Shown: piece by piece, positions 15,497 to 24,700 of the stretch
Numbering within the stretch: position 1 is the stretch's first letter
Layout: each line of letters begins with the position of its first letter
Source: Methylibium sp.
GTDB taxonomy: Bacteria; Pseudomonadota; Gammaproteobacteria; Burkholderiales; Burkholderiaceae_C
Direction of reading: 5' to 3'
Assembly (NCBI RefSeq): GCF_013817345.1
Contig: NZ_JACDCW010000031.1
Span: 1 to 38,640, forward strand
DNA: 38,640 nt
Made by a program: the position numbers and the translations under genes
The notes under the pieces: generated by a model
Seen by the model: only the letters and a program-made list of their open reading frames with translations
What the model was told of the DNA's origin: nothing
The model's database searches: none

Positions 15497-16216
15497 TCAC
15501 TGCGAGCCCACGCCGCCTGACTTGGCGAGCTGTGCCTTGAGCTGGCGCACTGCATCGATCAGGTGTTCGAGCCGGATCGCCTGCTGCTTGAAGCGGTAGT
15601 TGAACTCGGCGGCCTGCGTGTCGACCAGTTGCTCGAACTGGCTTGCCAGCGTGTCGGGTGGCAGCTTGAGCCAGGCTTGCGACTCGCTGCCGTCGCGCTC
15701 GACCCTTGCGCCCGCCCGTCGCGCGATCTTGAGCATCGCCGTGTTCTCGCTGAGGGCGTGGATGAAGAGCGTGTCGGTGCCGCGGTTGCGAGCGTGCATC
15801 ACCGCATGCTCGAACAGCCGGGCGCCGTAACCCCGGCCGCGCGCTGCCTGGAGCACCGAGACGCCGAACTCGACCATCGCTGGTCGGGTGGTGAGCTGCT
15901 GACGGGGCTCGTAGGCGAGATGCGCCATGGCGATCAGTTCGAGCCGGCGGTTGAAGATACCGAAGACTTCGTCGCGCGCGAAGTCGATGCCGTCGACGTA
16001 CTTCGCAATTTGCACGTCGCTTGCCGCGTGACCGAAGCGCAAGTAGCGGTCAGGCGTGGCCAGTGCCTGCAGATGAACCTTGATGCGCTCGCGGTGCCGC
16101 AAGCCGAGCGAGCGGATCGGCACCCAGCGCAAGGTCGCTCGCGCAGCTTCAGGACGTGAGGACGACGGCCCCTCGCTCGCTGGAAAAGAACCGGGAAGAT
16201 CAATCGAAGAGGGCAT
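15497..16216 (-). CDS. GNAT-family N-acetyltransferase-like protein
   Basis: This 239-residue protein has a GNAT core. The strand/helix VEFGVSVLQAARGRGYGARLFEHAV holds the acetyl-CoA pyrophosphate-binding pattern R-G-x-G-x-G/A, followed by the family's late ENTAMLKIARRAG helix. The N-terminal 25 residues are Ser/Pro-rich. After about residue 185 a coiled-coil-like helix (FEQLVDTQAAEF to LKAQLAK) extends beyond the usual GNAT fold, suggesting oligomerisation. The substrate is unknown. It is transcribed away from rplM. Confidence 0.82.
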   Translation of the reverse strand: MPSSIDLPGSFPASEGPSSSRPEAARATLRWVPIRSLGLRHRERIKVHLQALATPDRYLRFGHAASDVQIAKYVDGIDFARDEVFGIFNRRLELIAMAHLAYEPRQQLTTRPAMVEFGVSVLQAARGRGYGARLFEHAVMHARNRGTDTLFIHALSENTAMLKIARRAGARVERDGSESQAWLKLPPDTLASQFEQLVDTQAAEFNYRFKQQAIRLEHLIDAVRQLKAQLAKSGGVGSQ

Positions 16217-16326
16217 GGAGCGAGTTTAAGGGTTTACCCGTAATTCTCGGTGACAGCCTCCAGCGGTGGTTACAGCCGCACGGTCTCTGGGAGTGCGGCC
16301 TCTCGAGTGCTCGATGAGGGGTGGCT

Positions 16327-16332
16327 TATACT
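16327..16332 (+). promoter_or_regulatory. -10 box of the rplM-rpsI operon
   Basis: TATACT (16327-16332) is a near-consensus -10 in the gap before rplM, with a weak -35 (TCGAGT, 16303-16308) 18 bp upstream. It implies a transcript start near 16339 and a leader of about 160 nt. Confidence 0.55.
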
Positions 16333-16334
16333 CT

Positions 16335-16440
16335 GCGGTTTTCCGCCTTCGGTTCCGGAAAATCGCCAGTCGGTTCACCGGCCTGGTGCACTGCCTAAGA
16401 GGCCTCACGGCCCGACCCGAGCGATGCGCGCGGGTCGGGC
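16335..16440 (+). promoter_or_regulatory. Structured leader of the rplM-rpsI mRNA (two hairpins)
   Basis: Two strong hairpins lie in the leader. One has an 11-bp stem, 16335-16345 with 16356-16366, including one G-U pair. The other has a perfect 10-bp stem, GCCCGACCCG (16410-16419) with CGGGTCGGGC (16431-16440). L13 is known to repress its own operon in E. coli, so a protein-binding leader is plausible. The first stem overlaps the predicted start site, so it may not be wholly transcribed. Confidence 0.4.
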
Positions 16441-16497
16441 TCCACAAGAGGCACCGACCGCAGTGATTGTCGAACCGAGTTTCCACTCAGGATAGTC

Positions 16498-16926
16498 ATG
16501 AAAACCTTCAGCGCCAAACCGGCCGAAGTGACGCATGAGTGGTTTGTGATTGACGCGACCGACAAGGTCCTCGGAAGGGTTGCCAGCGAAGTGGCCCTCC
16601 GATTGCGTGGCAAGCACAAGCCGATCTACACGCCTCACGTCGATACCGGCGATTTCATCGTCATCGTCAACGCCGAAAAGCTCCGTGTCACGGGCAACAA
16701 GGCCAACGACAAGATCTACTACCGCCACTCGGGCTATCCGGGGGGCATCTACGCGACGAAGTTCAAGGACATGCAGGCCAAGCACCCCGGCCGCGCTTTG
16801 GAAAAGGCCGTCAAAGGCATGCTCCCGAAGGGTCCTCTGGGCTACGCGATGATCAAGAAGTTGAAGGTGTACGGCGGCGCTACGCATCCGCACACCGCCC
16901 AGCAGCCCAAGGCGCTGGTTCTTTAG
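16498..16926 (+). CDS. rplM: 50S ribosomal protein L13
   Basis: This 142-residue protein is exactly L13: [37 protein letters not shown]-like region (here [19 protein letters not shown]), HSGYPGG, and the late [19 protein letters not shown]13 is an early-assembly protein of the large subunit. It is followed after 8 bp by rpsI, the universal bacterial pair. Upstream lie a good -10 and a structured leader. The AGGATAGTC before the ATG serves as Shine-Dalgarno. Confidence 0.99.
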   Translation: MKTFSAKPAEVTHEWFVIDATDKVLGRVASEVALRLRGKHKPIYTPHVDTGDFIVIVNAEKLRVTGNKANDKIYYRHSGYPGGIYATKFKDMQAKHPGRALEKAVKGMLPKGPLGYAMIKKLKVYGGATHPHTAQQPKALVL

Positions 16927-16934
16927 GAGCGGCG

Positions 16935-17327
16935 ATGATTGGCAATTGGAATTACGGTACCGGCCGCCGAAAGTCTTCGGTGGCGCGGGTGTTCATGAAG
17001 AAGGGCACCGGCCAGATCATGGTCAACGGCAAGACGGTCGAGCAGTACTTCGGCCGCCAGACCTCGATCATGATCGTCAAGCAGCCGCTGTTCTTGACCA
17101 ACAACGTCGAAGCCTTCGACATCAAGGTCAACGTTCACGGCGGCGGCGAATCGGGTCAGGCCGGCGCAGTGCGTCACGGCGTGACGCGTGCGCTCATCGA
17201 CTTCGATGCGGCCCTGAAGCCCGAGCTCAGCCGGGCCGGTTTCGTGACGCGCGATGCGCGCGAAGTCGAGCGCAAGAAGGTCGGCCTGCACGGCGCACGC
17301 CGCCGCAAGCAGTTCAGCAAGCGCTGA
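16935..17327 (+). CDS. rpsI: 30S ribosomal protein S9
   Basis: This 130-residue S9 starts with [19 protein letters not shown] and ends in the basic tail [10 protein letters not shown] that reaches the P-site t[22 protein letters not shown] is the conserved centre. It is co-transcribed with rplM (8-bp gap, Shine-Dalgarno GGAGCGG) and followed at once by a Rho-independent terminator. Confidence 0.99.
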   Translation: MIGNWNYGTGRRKSSVARVFMKKGTGQIMVNGKTVEQYFGRQTSIMIVKQPLFLTNNVEAFDIKVNVHGGGESGQAGAVRHGVTRALIDFDAALKPELSRAGFVTRDAREVERKKVGLHGARRRKQFSKR

Positions 17328-17352
17328 GCCTCGCAGACCGTTTCGCGAGAAC

Positions 17353-17380
17353 AAATGCCGCCTTCGGGCGGCATTTTCTT
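17353..17380 (+). terminator. Rho-independent terminator of rplM-rpsI
   Basis: The stem AAATGCCGCC / GGCGGCATTT with the stable loop TTCG is followed by T-rich sequence (TTTTCTTTT). It begins 26 bp after the rpsI stop. Confidence 0.9.
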
Positions 17381-17418
17381 TTCCAGGTTTGCACCGGGTT
17401 CCCGTTGCACATTCACGC

Positions 17419-17445
17419 TTGCCGCGGACGGGTGGTTCCTAGAAT
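17419..17445 (+). promoter_or_regulatory. Candidate promoter of the DUF6776-like gene
   Basis: TTGCCG (17419-17424) and TAGAAT (17440-17445), spaced 15 bp, lie 24 bp before the ATG at 17470. The spacing is short, so only the -10 is reasonably convincing. Confidence 0.35.
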
Positions 17446-17469
17446 GGAACATCCATTTCACGAATCCGT

Positions 17470-18177
17470 ATGCGCTGGAAGCTCTTGCGTCGCCGCCTCT
17501 CGATCAGTGCTCCGCGCATGATCGTGCGCAGCCACGCACCGTGGCCGCTGCGTTGGGCGATGGCTGCGTTGGTTCTAGGCTTTTCTGCTGCGCTCGCGCT
17601 GTGGGCCTTCGAGTTCGGCAAGGGCATTGCGGGGCTTGATCGCGGCACGCCGGTCGCCTCCTCGGTGCTTGGCAGCGAGATCGAGCAATTGCGCAGCGAG
17701 CGCGACAAGGCTCAGAGCATCGCCAATACGGCCGAGAGCCTTTTGATGGCCGAGCGCACAAGCCTGGAGCGCCTGGCCGATCAGGTGCGCTCGCTCGAGG
17801 CCGAGAACCTGGCGCTCAAGGGCGATCTGGGTTTCTTCGAGCGGTTGCTGCCCACCGGCAAGGGAAGCCTGGTGGTGCGCGGCGCGCAGGCCGAGGTGGT
17901 CGGCGCCGGCCAATTGCGTTTCCAGTTGCTGGTCATGCAAAAGGGCAAGTCGCCTAGCGAATTCAAGGGCCGCTACGAGTTGAGCCTGCGCGGACAGATG
18001 GACGGTAAGGCGTGGACGCAGGCGGTCAAGGGAGCAGGGCGGCCGCTGCAGTTCCGCCAGTACCAGCGTGTCGACGGCGTGCTGGACTTTCCCGGACCGG
18101 CGGTGGTGCAGACCGTGCATGTCAAGGTCGTCGATGGACAGGGCGGCGTGCGCGCCAGCCAGGACATCCATCTTTGA
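17470..18177 (+). CDS. DUF6776-like membrane-anchored coiled-coil protein
   Basis: This 235-residue protein has one N-terminal membrane helix (about 27-50) and then a coiled coil (about 65-115: SEIEQLRSERDKAQSIANTAES and so on). The C-terminal beta domain begins at GFFERLLPTGKGSLVVRG. The FFERLLP and LRFQLLVMQ segments fit DUF6776, commonly found beside bactofilin and erpA in betaproteobacteria. It is probably anchored in the inner membrane with a periplasmic beta domain. It is followed 42 bp later by the bactofilin gene, so a cell-shape or envelope role is possible but not shown. Confidence 0.8.
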   Translation: MRWKLLRRRLSISAPRMIVRSHAPWPLRWAMAALVLGFSAALALWAFEFGKGIAGLDRGTPVASSVLGSEIEQLRSERDKAQSIANTAESLLMAERTSLERLADQVRSLEAENLALKGDLGFFERLLPTGKGSLVVRGAQAEVVGAGQLRFQLLVMQKGKSPSEFKGRYELSLRGQMDGKAWTQAVKGAGRPLQFRQYQRVDGVLDFPGPAVVQTVHVKVVDGQGGVRASQDIHL

Positions 18178-18219
18178 GCAGCGCCCGGCTGCCCGCACCT
18201 ATATTGGAGAGAAGACAAG

Positions 18220-18672
18220 ATGTTCGGAACACGCAAGCAACCGCCCATTCGCACCCTCATCGGCGAGGGCACGGTGCTGGAGGGAGAAATCCGCTACAGC
18301 GAGGGCCTGCGCATCGACGGTCGCGTGGTCGGCAACGTGATCGCGATCGGCGACGAGCCGAACCTGCTCGTGATCGGCGAGAAGGCCTCGATCACCGGCC
18401 GGGTCAAGGCCGGCCATGTAATCGTCAACGGCGAAGTGCGCGGCCCGGTCGATTCAAGCGAGCTGCTCGAACTTCAGCCCAAGGCACGCATCGAAGGCAA
18501 TGTGCGCTACGCGCGCCTCGAGATGCACCAGGGCGCGCAGGTGCACGGCGAATTGCGCCCACAGGCCGCCGAGGACAAGCCTGCTGTGGTCAAACTGGCA
18601 CCGGCCCCCGGGTTGTCCGCCCTGGGCCACAATAGCAGCGTGGCGGGCGACCGCCAAACGAAGGAGACATGA
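18220..18672 (+). CDS. Bactofilin (polymer-forming cytoskeletal protein)
   Basis: This 150-residue bactofilin has a short N-terminal tail ([24 protein letters not shown]) and then the repeated beta-helix turns [36 protein letters not shown] and [15 protein letters not shown] disordered C-terminal tail is present. Bactofilins self-assemble into filaments without nucleotide and help position cell-wall or polar machinery. Its stop overlaps the start region of erpA (ATGA at 18669-18672). Confidence 0.93.
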   Translation: MFGTRKQPPIRTLIGEGTVLEGEIRYSEGLRIDGRVVGNVIAIGDEPNLLVIGEKASITGRVKAGHVIVNGEVRGPVDSSELLELQPKARIEGNVRYARLEMHQGAQVHGELRPQAAEDKPAVVKLAPAPGLSALGHNSSVAGDRQTKET

Positions 18673-19040
18673 TGAGTGCCGTTGCAGAGAACATTGCCAC
18701 CGAATTGCCGCCCGTTCCGATCGTCTTCACCGACAGCGCCGCCGGCAAGGTTAAGCAGCTGGTCGACGAGGAAGGCAACCCCGAACTGAAGCTGCGCGTG
18801 TTTGTGCAGGGCGGCGGCTGCTCGGGCTTTCAGTACGGTTTTACCTTCGACGAGATCGTCAACGACGACGACACGAAGATGGAAAAGAACGGCGTGATGC
18901 TGTTGATCGACGCCATGAGCCTGCAGTATCTGGCCGGTGCGGAGATCGACTACAAGGAAGATCTGGAAGGTGCGCAGTTCGTGATCAAGAACCCGAACGC
19001 GACCAGCACCTGCGGTTGTGGTTCGAGCTTCTCGGCCTAG
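18672..19040 (+). CDS. erpA: Iron-sulfur cluster insertion protein ErpA
   Basis: This is a 122-residue A-type Fe-S carrier. The three cluster-binding cysteines are C50 ([12 protein letters not shown]), C114 and C116 (STCGCGSSF), in the standard CxnCxC pattern. It transfers Fe-S clusters to apoproteins such as isoprenoid-pathway enzymes. There are two adjacent possible ATGs, 18669 and 18672; 18672 is chosen because the AAGGAG site (18661-18666) is then 5 nt away rather than 2. It overlaps or abuts the bactofilin stop and is followed by a terminator. Confidence 0.96.
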   Translation: MSAVAENIATELPPVPIVFTDSAAGKVKQLVDEEGNPELKLRVFVQGGGCSGFQYGFTFDEIVNDDDTKMEKNGVMLLIDAMSLQYLAGAEIDYKEDLEGAQFVIKNPNATSTCGCGSSFSA

Positions 19041-19102
19041 GAATACGTTTGCTTGATCGGGCTCGGCCCCTGGCGCAAAGCGCCGAGGCTGAAGCCCTGA
19101 CA

Positions 19103-19130
19103 AAAGCCGCCTGCGGGCGGCTTTGTTTTT
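19103..19130 (+). terminator. Rho-independent terminator after erpA
   Basis: The stem AAAGCCGCC / GGCGGCTTT with loop TGCG is followed by GTTTTT. It lies 62 bp after the erpA stop and before the converging anmK gene, which it may also shield. Confidence 0.88.
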
Positions 19131-19151
19131 GGAGCGACGGCGCCGCGCCGG

Positions 19152-20255
19152 TCAGGCCGGATACAACGCGCCCAACAAGCGCGGGCCATGAGCACCCGTC
19201 ACCGCGCTCAGATTGCCGGGCTCACCGCGCAGATGGGCGCGCGCCAGCCAGGCAAAGGCAGCGGCTTCCACATGCAGGGGCGCCAGGCCGCGCGAGGCGG
19301 TCGACTCGATGAGCGATCCAGGCAGCGCCTGCGCCAGGCGGCGCATCAGTTCGTCGTTGAGCGCGCCCCCGCCGCAGACCAGCAGCTCGCGCGCTCGGGG
19401 CAGATGCCGACGTACATCGTCCGCCACCGTGCGCGCTGTCAGCTCACACAGGGTGGCTTGGACGTTCTGTGCGGATGCGGATGGTTCGGCGGCCAGCAGG
19501 GCGTCGAGCCAGTCGGCATGGAAGTCATCGCGGCCGGTGCTCTTCGGCGGCAACAGTGCGAAGTACGGGTCGCTGAGCGCAGCTTCGAGCAACGCCGGCA
19601 GCACCCGGCCTTCGGCGGCCCAGCGGCCGCGGTCGTCGAAGGCGGCGCCGCGATGGCGAAGGCACCACAGGTCCATCAGTGCGTTGCCGGGGCCGCAGTC
19701 GAAGCCGCGCACTGTGCCGTCGGCACCCAGCAGGCTGAGGTTGGCGATGCCGCCGATGTTGGCGACAGCGATGTCCTGGCCGCTGCGCGCGAACTGCGCG
19801 TTGTGGAAGGCCGGCACGAGGGGCGCGGCCTGGCCGCCGGCGGCAAGATCGCGGCTGCGCAGATCGGCCACGACGGCAATGCCCGTCAGCTCGGCCAGCA
19901 GCGCCGGCGCATTGAGCTGCAGCGTGTAGCCCGTGCCGTCGAACTGGCCAGGCCGATGACGCACCGTCTGGCCGTGGGCGCCGATCGCGCGCACTGCTCG
20001 GCCCGGCGCCGCTTCGCGCAGCGCCGTCACTACCTCGCCGTACACCCGCGCCAGCGCGTTGGCGGCCAGAGCGGCCCGGTGCAGTTCGTTGTCGCCAGGG
20101 GTGTTGAGCGCCAGCAGTTCGCCGCGCAGGGCCGGGTCGAACGGGCGATGCGCATGTGCCAGCACTTGCACCCGGCCCTCGGGAAAGGCGGCGAGCACGC
20201 CGTCGGCGCCATCGAGCGAAGTGCCGGACATCAGGCCGATGAAGAGTTCGTCCAT
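19152..20255 (-). CDS. anmK: Anhydro-N-acetylmuramic acid kinase
   Basis: This 367-residue AnmK opens with MDELFIGLMSGTSLDGADGV, the family's ATP-phosphate signature. Other markers are AIGAHGQTVRHRP, ANIGGIANLSLL, FDCGPGNALMDLW and the late ELLVCGGGALNDELMRRL. It phosphorylates and opens 1,6-anhydro-MurNAc during murein recycling, feeding MurNAc-6-phosphate to the cytosol. It lies 71 bp downstream of an M23 murein peptidase on the same strand, so the two may form a cell-wall unit. Confidence 0.97.
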   Translation of the reverse strand: MDELFIGLMSGTSLDGADGVLAAFPEGRVQVLAHAHRPFDPALRGELLALNTPGDNELHRAALAANALARVYGEVVTALREAAPGRAVRAIGAHGQTVRHRPGQFDGTGYTLQLNAPALLAELTGIAVVADLRSRDLAAGGQAAPLVPAFHNAQFARSGQDIAVANIGGIANLSLLGADGTVRGFDCGPGNALMDLWCLRHRGAAFDDRGRWAAEGRVLPALLEAALSDPYFALLPPKSTGRDDFHADWLDALLAAEPSASAQNVQATLCELTARTVADDVRRHLPRARELLVCGGGALNDELMRRLAQALPGSLIESTASRGLAPLHVEAAAFAWLARAHLRGEPGNLSAVTGAHGPRLLGALYPA

Positions 20256-20326
20256 CGTTCATTCGCCTTGTGATCGGGCGTGAAAAAGCCCGCCGCAGCG
20301 GGCCGGTCGCAGCGGCATCCAGCGCA

Positions 20327-21706
20327 TCACTCGAAGGAAGCCTCGGCGAGGGCAGGAGCTGCGGCGAGATGCACACGCGCCGCCTCGGCCACTTCGGCGA
20401 AACGGCTGCGCGACGCCGGCGACAGGGTCAGGGCTTCGGACTTGCGCGCAATCGTCATCGGATCGACATGCTCGCCGCGAACGCGAAACTCGAAGTGCAG
20501 GTGCGGGCCCGTGGCCCAGCCCGTCGCACCGACCGCGCCAATCCGCTCGCCTTGTTCGACCTTTTGGCCACGACGCACGCTCATCTGGCTCAGGTGCGCG
20601 TAGCGTGTTTCGCGGTCGCCGGCGTGCTTGATGATGACGATGTTGCCGTAGCCGCCCTGGCGGCCCGCGAAGTCGACCACACCGGCGCCCACGGTGCGGA
20701 CCGGCGTGCCGGTCGGTGCGCCGTAGTCCACGCCCAGATGGGCGCGCCAGCTTTTCAGGATCGGATGAAAGCGCATCTTGAAGCCGGAGGTCACGCGCGA
20801 GAAGGCCATCGGCGAGGGCAGGAACATGCGGTTCTTGCTGCGCCCGTCCAATCCGAAATAGCCGCCCTTGGGTTTGCCGCCGGGTCCGGGCTCCTGAAAC
20901 CAGACTGCGTCATGCACTTCGCCGGCATTGACGAATTCGGCCGCCAGCACGCGGCCGGAGGCCTGATTCCAGGTGATCGGCTCGCCATCGGCGGTGAGTG
21001 CCTCGTAAAGCACCGTGAAGGTATCGCCGCGGCGCAGCTCTCGCCGGAAATCGATGTCGGTGGAAAACAGTTCGGCCAACTGCGCCGTCACCGGCTCCGG
21101 AAGCCGTGATTCATCGGCCGCGGCGAACAAGGAGGTCTGGATCGTGCCCGAGCCCAACTTGGCTTCGCTGGCCAGCGGCACTTGCTCGCTGAGGGTCTTG
21201 AGCCCGAGCGCGTCCCGGGTGAGGGTCAGGCGGGTGAAGTGCGTGCTGAACTGCGCATCGGACTCTGCCGGCGAGCGGGCCACCAACTGCGAGAGCCGGC
21301 CCTCGTGGGTCAGTACCTGCACCATCTTGCCGGCACGGCCCTCGAGCAGGCGGCGCGCGATGGCGTCGGTGCGCAAGAAGGCAGCGGCTTGCGGATCGTC
21401 CACGCCCAGGCGGCGCAGGAGGCTGTCTGCGGTGTCGCTGCTGCGTGTCAGGTCGTTGCGGTAGAGCTCGAGCGCGTGCGTTTCCAGTGCTTGCAACTGC
21501 GCGTCGAGTGCCGCAGGCATGATGCTCTGCGTCACGATGCTGCGCGGAAGGTCGGCGGCGTCCGGCGCCAGCGGGACCACACCGAAGGCAGTGACGCCCG
21601 TGCCCAGCAGGAGGGCGATGACAACGGCGGTAAGACGGCGGGGGTGGCGTTGCAACAGGGCGTCGGTGCGCCGGATAAAGCGCTGAACGTATGAGGAGGT
21701 GTTCAA
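20327..21706 (-). CDS. M23-family murein endopeptidase
   Basis: This 459-residue envelope peptidase has one N-terminal membrane helix (about 24-48: RLTAVVIALLLGTGVTAFGVV) and a long periplasmic region containing DIDFRRELRRGDTFTVLYE. The C-terminal M23/LytM domain carries zinc ligands H323 and D327 (HLGVDYG) and H404 in HLHFEF (H402, H404). All catalytic residues are present, so it is probably an active DD-endopeptidase of the MepM type rather than a degenerate activator. It is divergent from tyrS and upstream of anmK, a gene order common in Burkholderiales. Confidence 0.93.
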   Translation of the reverse strand: MNTSSYVQRFIRRTDALLQRHPRRLTAVVIALLLGTGVTAFGVVPLAPDAADLPRSIVTQSIMPAALDAQLQALETHALELYRNDLTRSSDTADSLLRRLGVDDPQAAAFLRTDAIARRLLEGRAGKMVQVLTHEGRLSQLVARSPAESDAQFSTHFTRLTLTRDALGLKTLSEQVPLASEAKLGSGTIQTSLFAAADESRLPEPVTAQLAELFSTDIDFRRELRRGDTFTVLYEALTADGEPITWNQASGRVLAAEFVNAGEVHDAVWFQEPGPGGKPKGGYFGLDGRSKNRMFLPSPMAFSRVTSGFKMRFHPILKSWRAHLGVDYGAPTGTPVRTVGAGVVDFAGRQGGYGNIVIIKHAGDRETRYAHLSQMSVRRGQKVEQGERIGAVGATGWATGPHLHFEFRVRGEHVDPMTIARKSEALTLSPASRSRFAEVAEAARVHLAAAPALAEASFE

Positions 21707-21886
21707 AGCCGGCGATCCCGAAATGCGCCACCGCGAACGCCGTACGGCGCCGCAGGGCGGTATGTGGATGTGTGAGCTGTAACGGCGGGGAACAGGGCCT
21801 CCCCTAGAATCTTCGTCACTGCGCTGACACGCGATTGTAGTGGCGGCGCCCAGCAGAGCCGCTGCGGAAACCTGAAAACCGCCTCT

Positions 21887-23161
21887 ATGACCCTCCCCGC
21901 TGCTCGGGTTCCTGCTTCACGCGGCATTGCGACACCCCCTTCCGACGCTCGTTTTCCGGTCACGGAACAGGTGCTTGCGGCCATGGCAATCAGCCTAAGA
22001 GGCTGCGACGAATTACTGCCTCGAGAGGACTGGCTGCGCAAGCTCGCTCGTTCTGAAGCAACGGGCATGCCACTGCGCATCAAGCTGGGTCTCGACCCCA
22101 CGGCTCCGGACATTCACCTCGGCCACACCGTCGTCCTTAACAAGCTGCGCCAACTTCAGGATCTCGGCCACCAAGTCGTTTTTCTGATCGGCGATTTCAC
22201 CTCGATGATCGGCGACCCTTCCGGGCGCAACGCCACCCGCCCCCCCCTGAATCGGGAGCAGATCGAGGCCAATGCGCAAACCTACTATCGGCAGGCCAGC
22301 CTCGTCCTTGAGCCTTCGAAAACCGAGATCCGCTACAACTCCGAGTGGAGCGACCCGCTCGGTGCGCGCGGCCTGATCGAGCTGGCCTCGCGCTATACCG
22401 TGGCAAGGATGATGGAGCGCAACGACTTCCACGACCGCCTCGAGGCCGGCACCCCGATCAGCGTGCACGAGTTCCTCTACCCGCTGATGCAAGGCTACGA
22501 TTCCGTGGCCTTGAGAAGCGATCTCGAACTCGGCGGCACCGACCAGAAATTCAACCTGCTCGTCGGCCGCCACCTGCAGGCGGAATACGGCCAGGAGCCG
22601 CAGTGCATCCTCACCATGCCGTTGCTGGAGGGCCTCGACGGCGCCTTGAAGATGTCGAAGAGCAAGAACAACTACATCGGCATCACCGAGCCCGCCAACA
22701 GCATGTTCGCCAAGCTGCTGTCGATCAACGACGAGATGATGTGGAAGTACTTCACCTTGCTGAGTTTGCGCAGCGAGGCCGACATCGCCGGGCTGAAGGC
22801 CGAGGTCGTCGGCGGCCGCAACCCGAAGGACGCCAAGGTGATGCTCGCCAAGGAGCTGACAGCACGCTTTCACGGCACTTCGGCGGCTGACGCAGCCGAA
22901 CAGGACTTCCAGAACCGCGCGCGGGGCGGCGTGCCCGATCAGATCGACGAGCGCCGGCTCCTCGGCGCTCCATTGGCGATCGGCACTGTGCTCAAGCAGG
23001 CCGGGCTGGCGCCCTCCACCAGCGAGGCGCTGCGGCTGGTGGAGCAGGGCGGCGTGCGCATCGACGGCAGCGCGGTGAGCGACAAGGCCCTGAAGCTGGC
23101 GGCCGGCACCTATGTCGTGCAGGTCGGCAAGCGCAAGTTCGCGCGGGTGCTGCTCTCGTGA
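21887..23161 (+). CDS. tyrS: Tyrosyl-tRNA synthetase
   Basis: This 424-residue class I aminoacyl-tRNA synthetase charges tRNA-Tyr. The HIGH-type motif is HLGH (77-80, in [14 protein letters not shown]) and the KMSKS loop is intact at 255-259. Other markers are [43 protein letters not shown], and a C-terminal S4 RNA-binding domain ending [18 protein letters not shown]. The first ~25 residues are variable, and a later start at ATG 21983 is possible. An intergenic repeat begins 11 bp after its stop. Confidence 0.97.
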   Translation: MTLPAARVPASRGIATPPSDARFPVTEQVLAAMAISLRGCDELLPREDWLRKLARSEATGMPLRIKLGLDPTAPDIHLGHTVVLNKLRQLQDLGHQVVFLIGDFTSMIGDPSGRNATRPPLNREQIEANAQTYYRQASLVLEPSKTEIRYNSEWSDPLGARGLIELASRYTVARMMERNDFHDRLEAGTPISVHEFLYPLMQGYDSVALRSDLELGGTDQKFNLLVGRHLQAEYGQEPQCILTMPLLEGLDGALKMSKSKNNYIGITEPANSMFAKLLSINDEMMWKYFTLLSLRSEADIAGLKAEVVGGRNPKDAKVMLAKELTARFHGTSAADAAEQDFQNRARGGVPDQIDERRLLGAPLAIGTVLKQAGLAPSTSEALRLVEQGGVRIDGSAVSDKALKLAAGTYVVQVGKRKFARVLLS

Positions 23162-23172
23162 AGCGGCTCATC

Positions 23173-23231
23173 CCTCGCCCGCGCCGCCGGGCGCGGCAGC
23201 CGTTGCGCAGCGAGGCACCTGCGAGCGGGAA
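23173..23231 (+). repeat. Dispersed intergenic repeat, copy B
   Basis: It begins 11 bp after the tyrS stop. The core GCGGCAGCCGTTGCGCAGC, then GAGGCACCTGCGAGC, matches copy A over about 60 bp with a 2-base gap and scattered changes. CCTCGC at its left and GCGAGG near its middle are complementary, giving a possible closing stem. Confidence 0.6.
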
Positions 23232-23327
23232 GGTGGTCGTTCAGCCGGCTCGGGCCGCTCGCCGGCCGGCATCGATCGCCGCGTTGTCCCTTCGCTCCGG
23301 CTGAGTCACCACATCGCAAGGCCGGCG

Positions 23328-24224
23328 ATGCAAGTGCACAGCCTTCTGCGCTGGGCGATCGCGGTGGCGCTGGCCACCATCGCGCTGAAATTCGGGGCGT
23401 GGTGGATCACCGGTTCGGTCGGGCTGCTGTCGGACGCGATGGAGTCCCTGGTCAACCTGGCCTCGGCCGGCTTCGCGCTGGCCATGGTGACGATTGCGCA
23501 GCGTCCTGCCGACGCCGATCATCCCTCGGGCCACAGCAAGGCGGAGTACTTCTCGAGCGGCTTCGAGGGCCTTCTGATCGTCGGCGCGGCGGTCGCCATT
23601 GTGTGGGCCGCCACCTTCCGCTGGATGGCGCCCCAGCCGCTGCAGGCGCTCGGGCTGGGCTTGGTGCTGTCGCTCGTCAGCGCCGCCCTGAACGGCCTGC
23701 TGGCCTGGCGCATGCTCGTCGGCGCGCGCGAGCACCGCTCCATCGTGCTGGAGGCCGATGCCCGCCACTTGTTCACCGACGTCTGGACCACCTGCGGCGT
23801 GGTGGTCGGCCTGCTTGGCGTCATGGCCACCGGCTGGCTCTGGCTGGATCCGCTGCTGGCGATCGCAGTCGCCCTGAACATCCTGCGCGAAGGCGGGCAC
23901 CTGGTGCGCCGTTCGGTCGAAGGGCTGATGGACAGTGCGGTCGAGCCCGATGTGCGGGACCGCATCGATTGCACCCTGGCGCGGTTCGCCGATCCTCCGA
24001 TCCGCTTCGACCATCTGGTGACGCGGCGCGCGGGCCAGCGCCGTTTCGTCGACCTGCACATGCATATGCCCACCGGCTGGTCGCTGGGCCGCGCCGCGAC
24101 CCTGCGCGGCGCGGTCGAGCTGGCGCTCCTCAGTGAGGTGCCGGGGCTGCGGGTGTCGATCCAGATGCTGCCGCTCGACGTCGAGGCGCAGCAGGCCGAG
24201 GAATTCACGGAACCGAAGCCGTGA
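23328..24224 (+). CDS. Cation diffusion facilitator (CDF) metal transporter
   Basis: This 298-residue inner-membrane protein has about six helices followed by a cytoplasmic C-terminal domain. The metal-site motifs are [12 protein letters not shown] (helix II, D-x-x-x-[DE]) and [14 protein letters not shown] (helix V, H-x-x-x-D), with [13 protein letters not shown] in the first cytoplasmic loop as in zinc/iron/cobalt exporters. The late FVDLHMHMP segment is the usual C-terminal metal-sensing strand. The D/HxxxD pair suggests Zn2+, Fe2+ or similar, but the ion cannot be fixed. ATG 23328 is chosen as the start of homology. Its stop overlaps the dtd start (GTGA). Confidence 0.9.
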   Translation: MQVHSLLRWAIAVALATIALKFGAWWITGSVGLLSDAMESLVNLASAGFALAMVTIAQRPADADHPSGHSKAEYFSSGFEGLLIVGAAVAIVWAATFRWMAPQPLQALGLGLVLSLVSAALNGLLAWRMLVGAREHRSIVLEADARHLFTDVWTTCGVVVGLLGVMATGWLWLDPLLAIAVALNILREGGHLVRRSVEGLMDSAVEPDVRDRIDCTLARFADPPIRFDHLVTRRAGQRRFVDLHMHMPTGWSLGRAATLRGAVELALLSEVPGLRVSIQMLPLDVEAQQAEEFTEPKP

Positions 24225-24700
24225 TCGCCCTGCTGCAGCGGGTGCGAGAGGCGAAAGTCGAGATCGATGGCCGGGTGGTCGGCGCGATCGGTCCCGGGCT
24301 GCTGGTGCTGGTCTGCGCCGAGATCGGCGATGGCGACGCACAAGCCGAGCGGCTGGTCGACAAGTGCCTGAAGCTGCGCATCTTTGCCGATGAGGCCGGC
24401 AAGATGAACCGCAGCGTGCAGCAACTGCGCGGTCCGGGCGGCGAGCCGGCCGGCGGACTGCTCATCGTCTCGCAGTTCACGCTCGCCGCCGACACGCGCG
24501 CCGGCAACCGACCCAGTTTCACTCGCGCTGCGCCGGCAGCATTGGGCCGCCGGCTCTACGATCGCGTCGTGGCGTACGCGCGGGAACGCCATCCGCTCGT
24601 CGAAACCGGGGCGTTCGGCGCCGACATGCAGGTGCACCTGGTGAACGACGGTCCGGTCACCGTCCCGCTCGTGATCGCCAATGAAGAGGTCAGGCCATGA
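24221..24700 (+). CDS. dtd: D-aminoacyl-tRNA deacylase
   Basis: This 159-residue DTD hydrolyses D-aminoacyl-tRNAs. The active-site motifs are [17 protein letters not shown] and the cross-subunit NDGPVT loop (Gly-cisPro), both intact. The length is slightly above E. coli Dtd (145 residues) because of an insert around [10 protein letters not shown]. The start is GTG 24221, overlapping the CDF stop by 4 bp. The stop overlaps the asparaginase start (ATGA 24697-24700), so the three genes form a coupled operon. Confidence 0.95.
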   Translation: MIALLQRVREAKVEIDGRVVGAIGPGLLVLVCAEIGDGDAQAERLVDKCLKLRIFADEAGKMNRSVQQLRGPGGEPAGGLLIVSQFTLAADTRAGNRPSFTRAAPAALGRRLYDRVVAYARERHPLVETGAFGADMQVHLVNDGPVTVPLVIANEEVRP

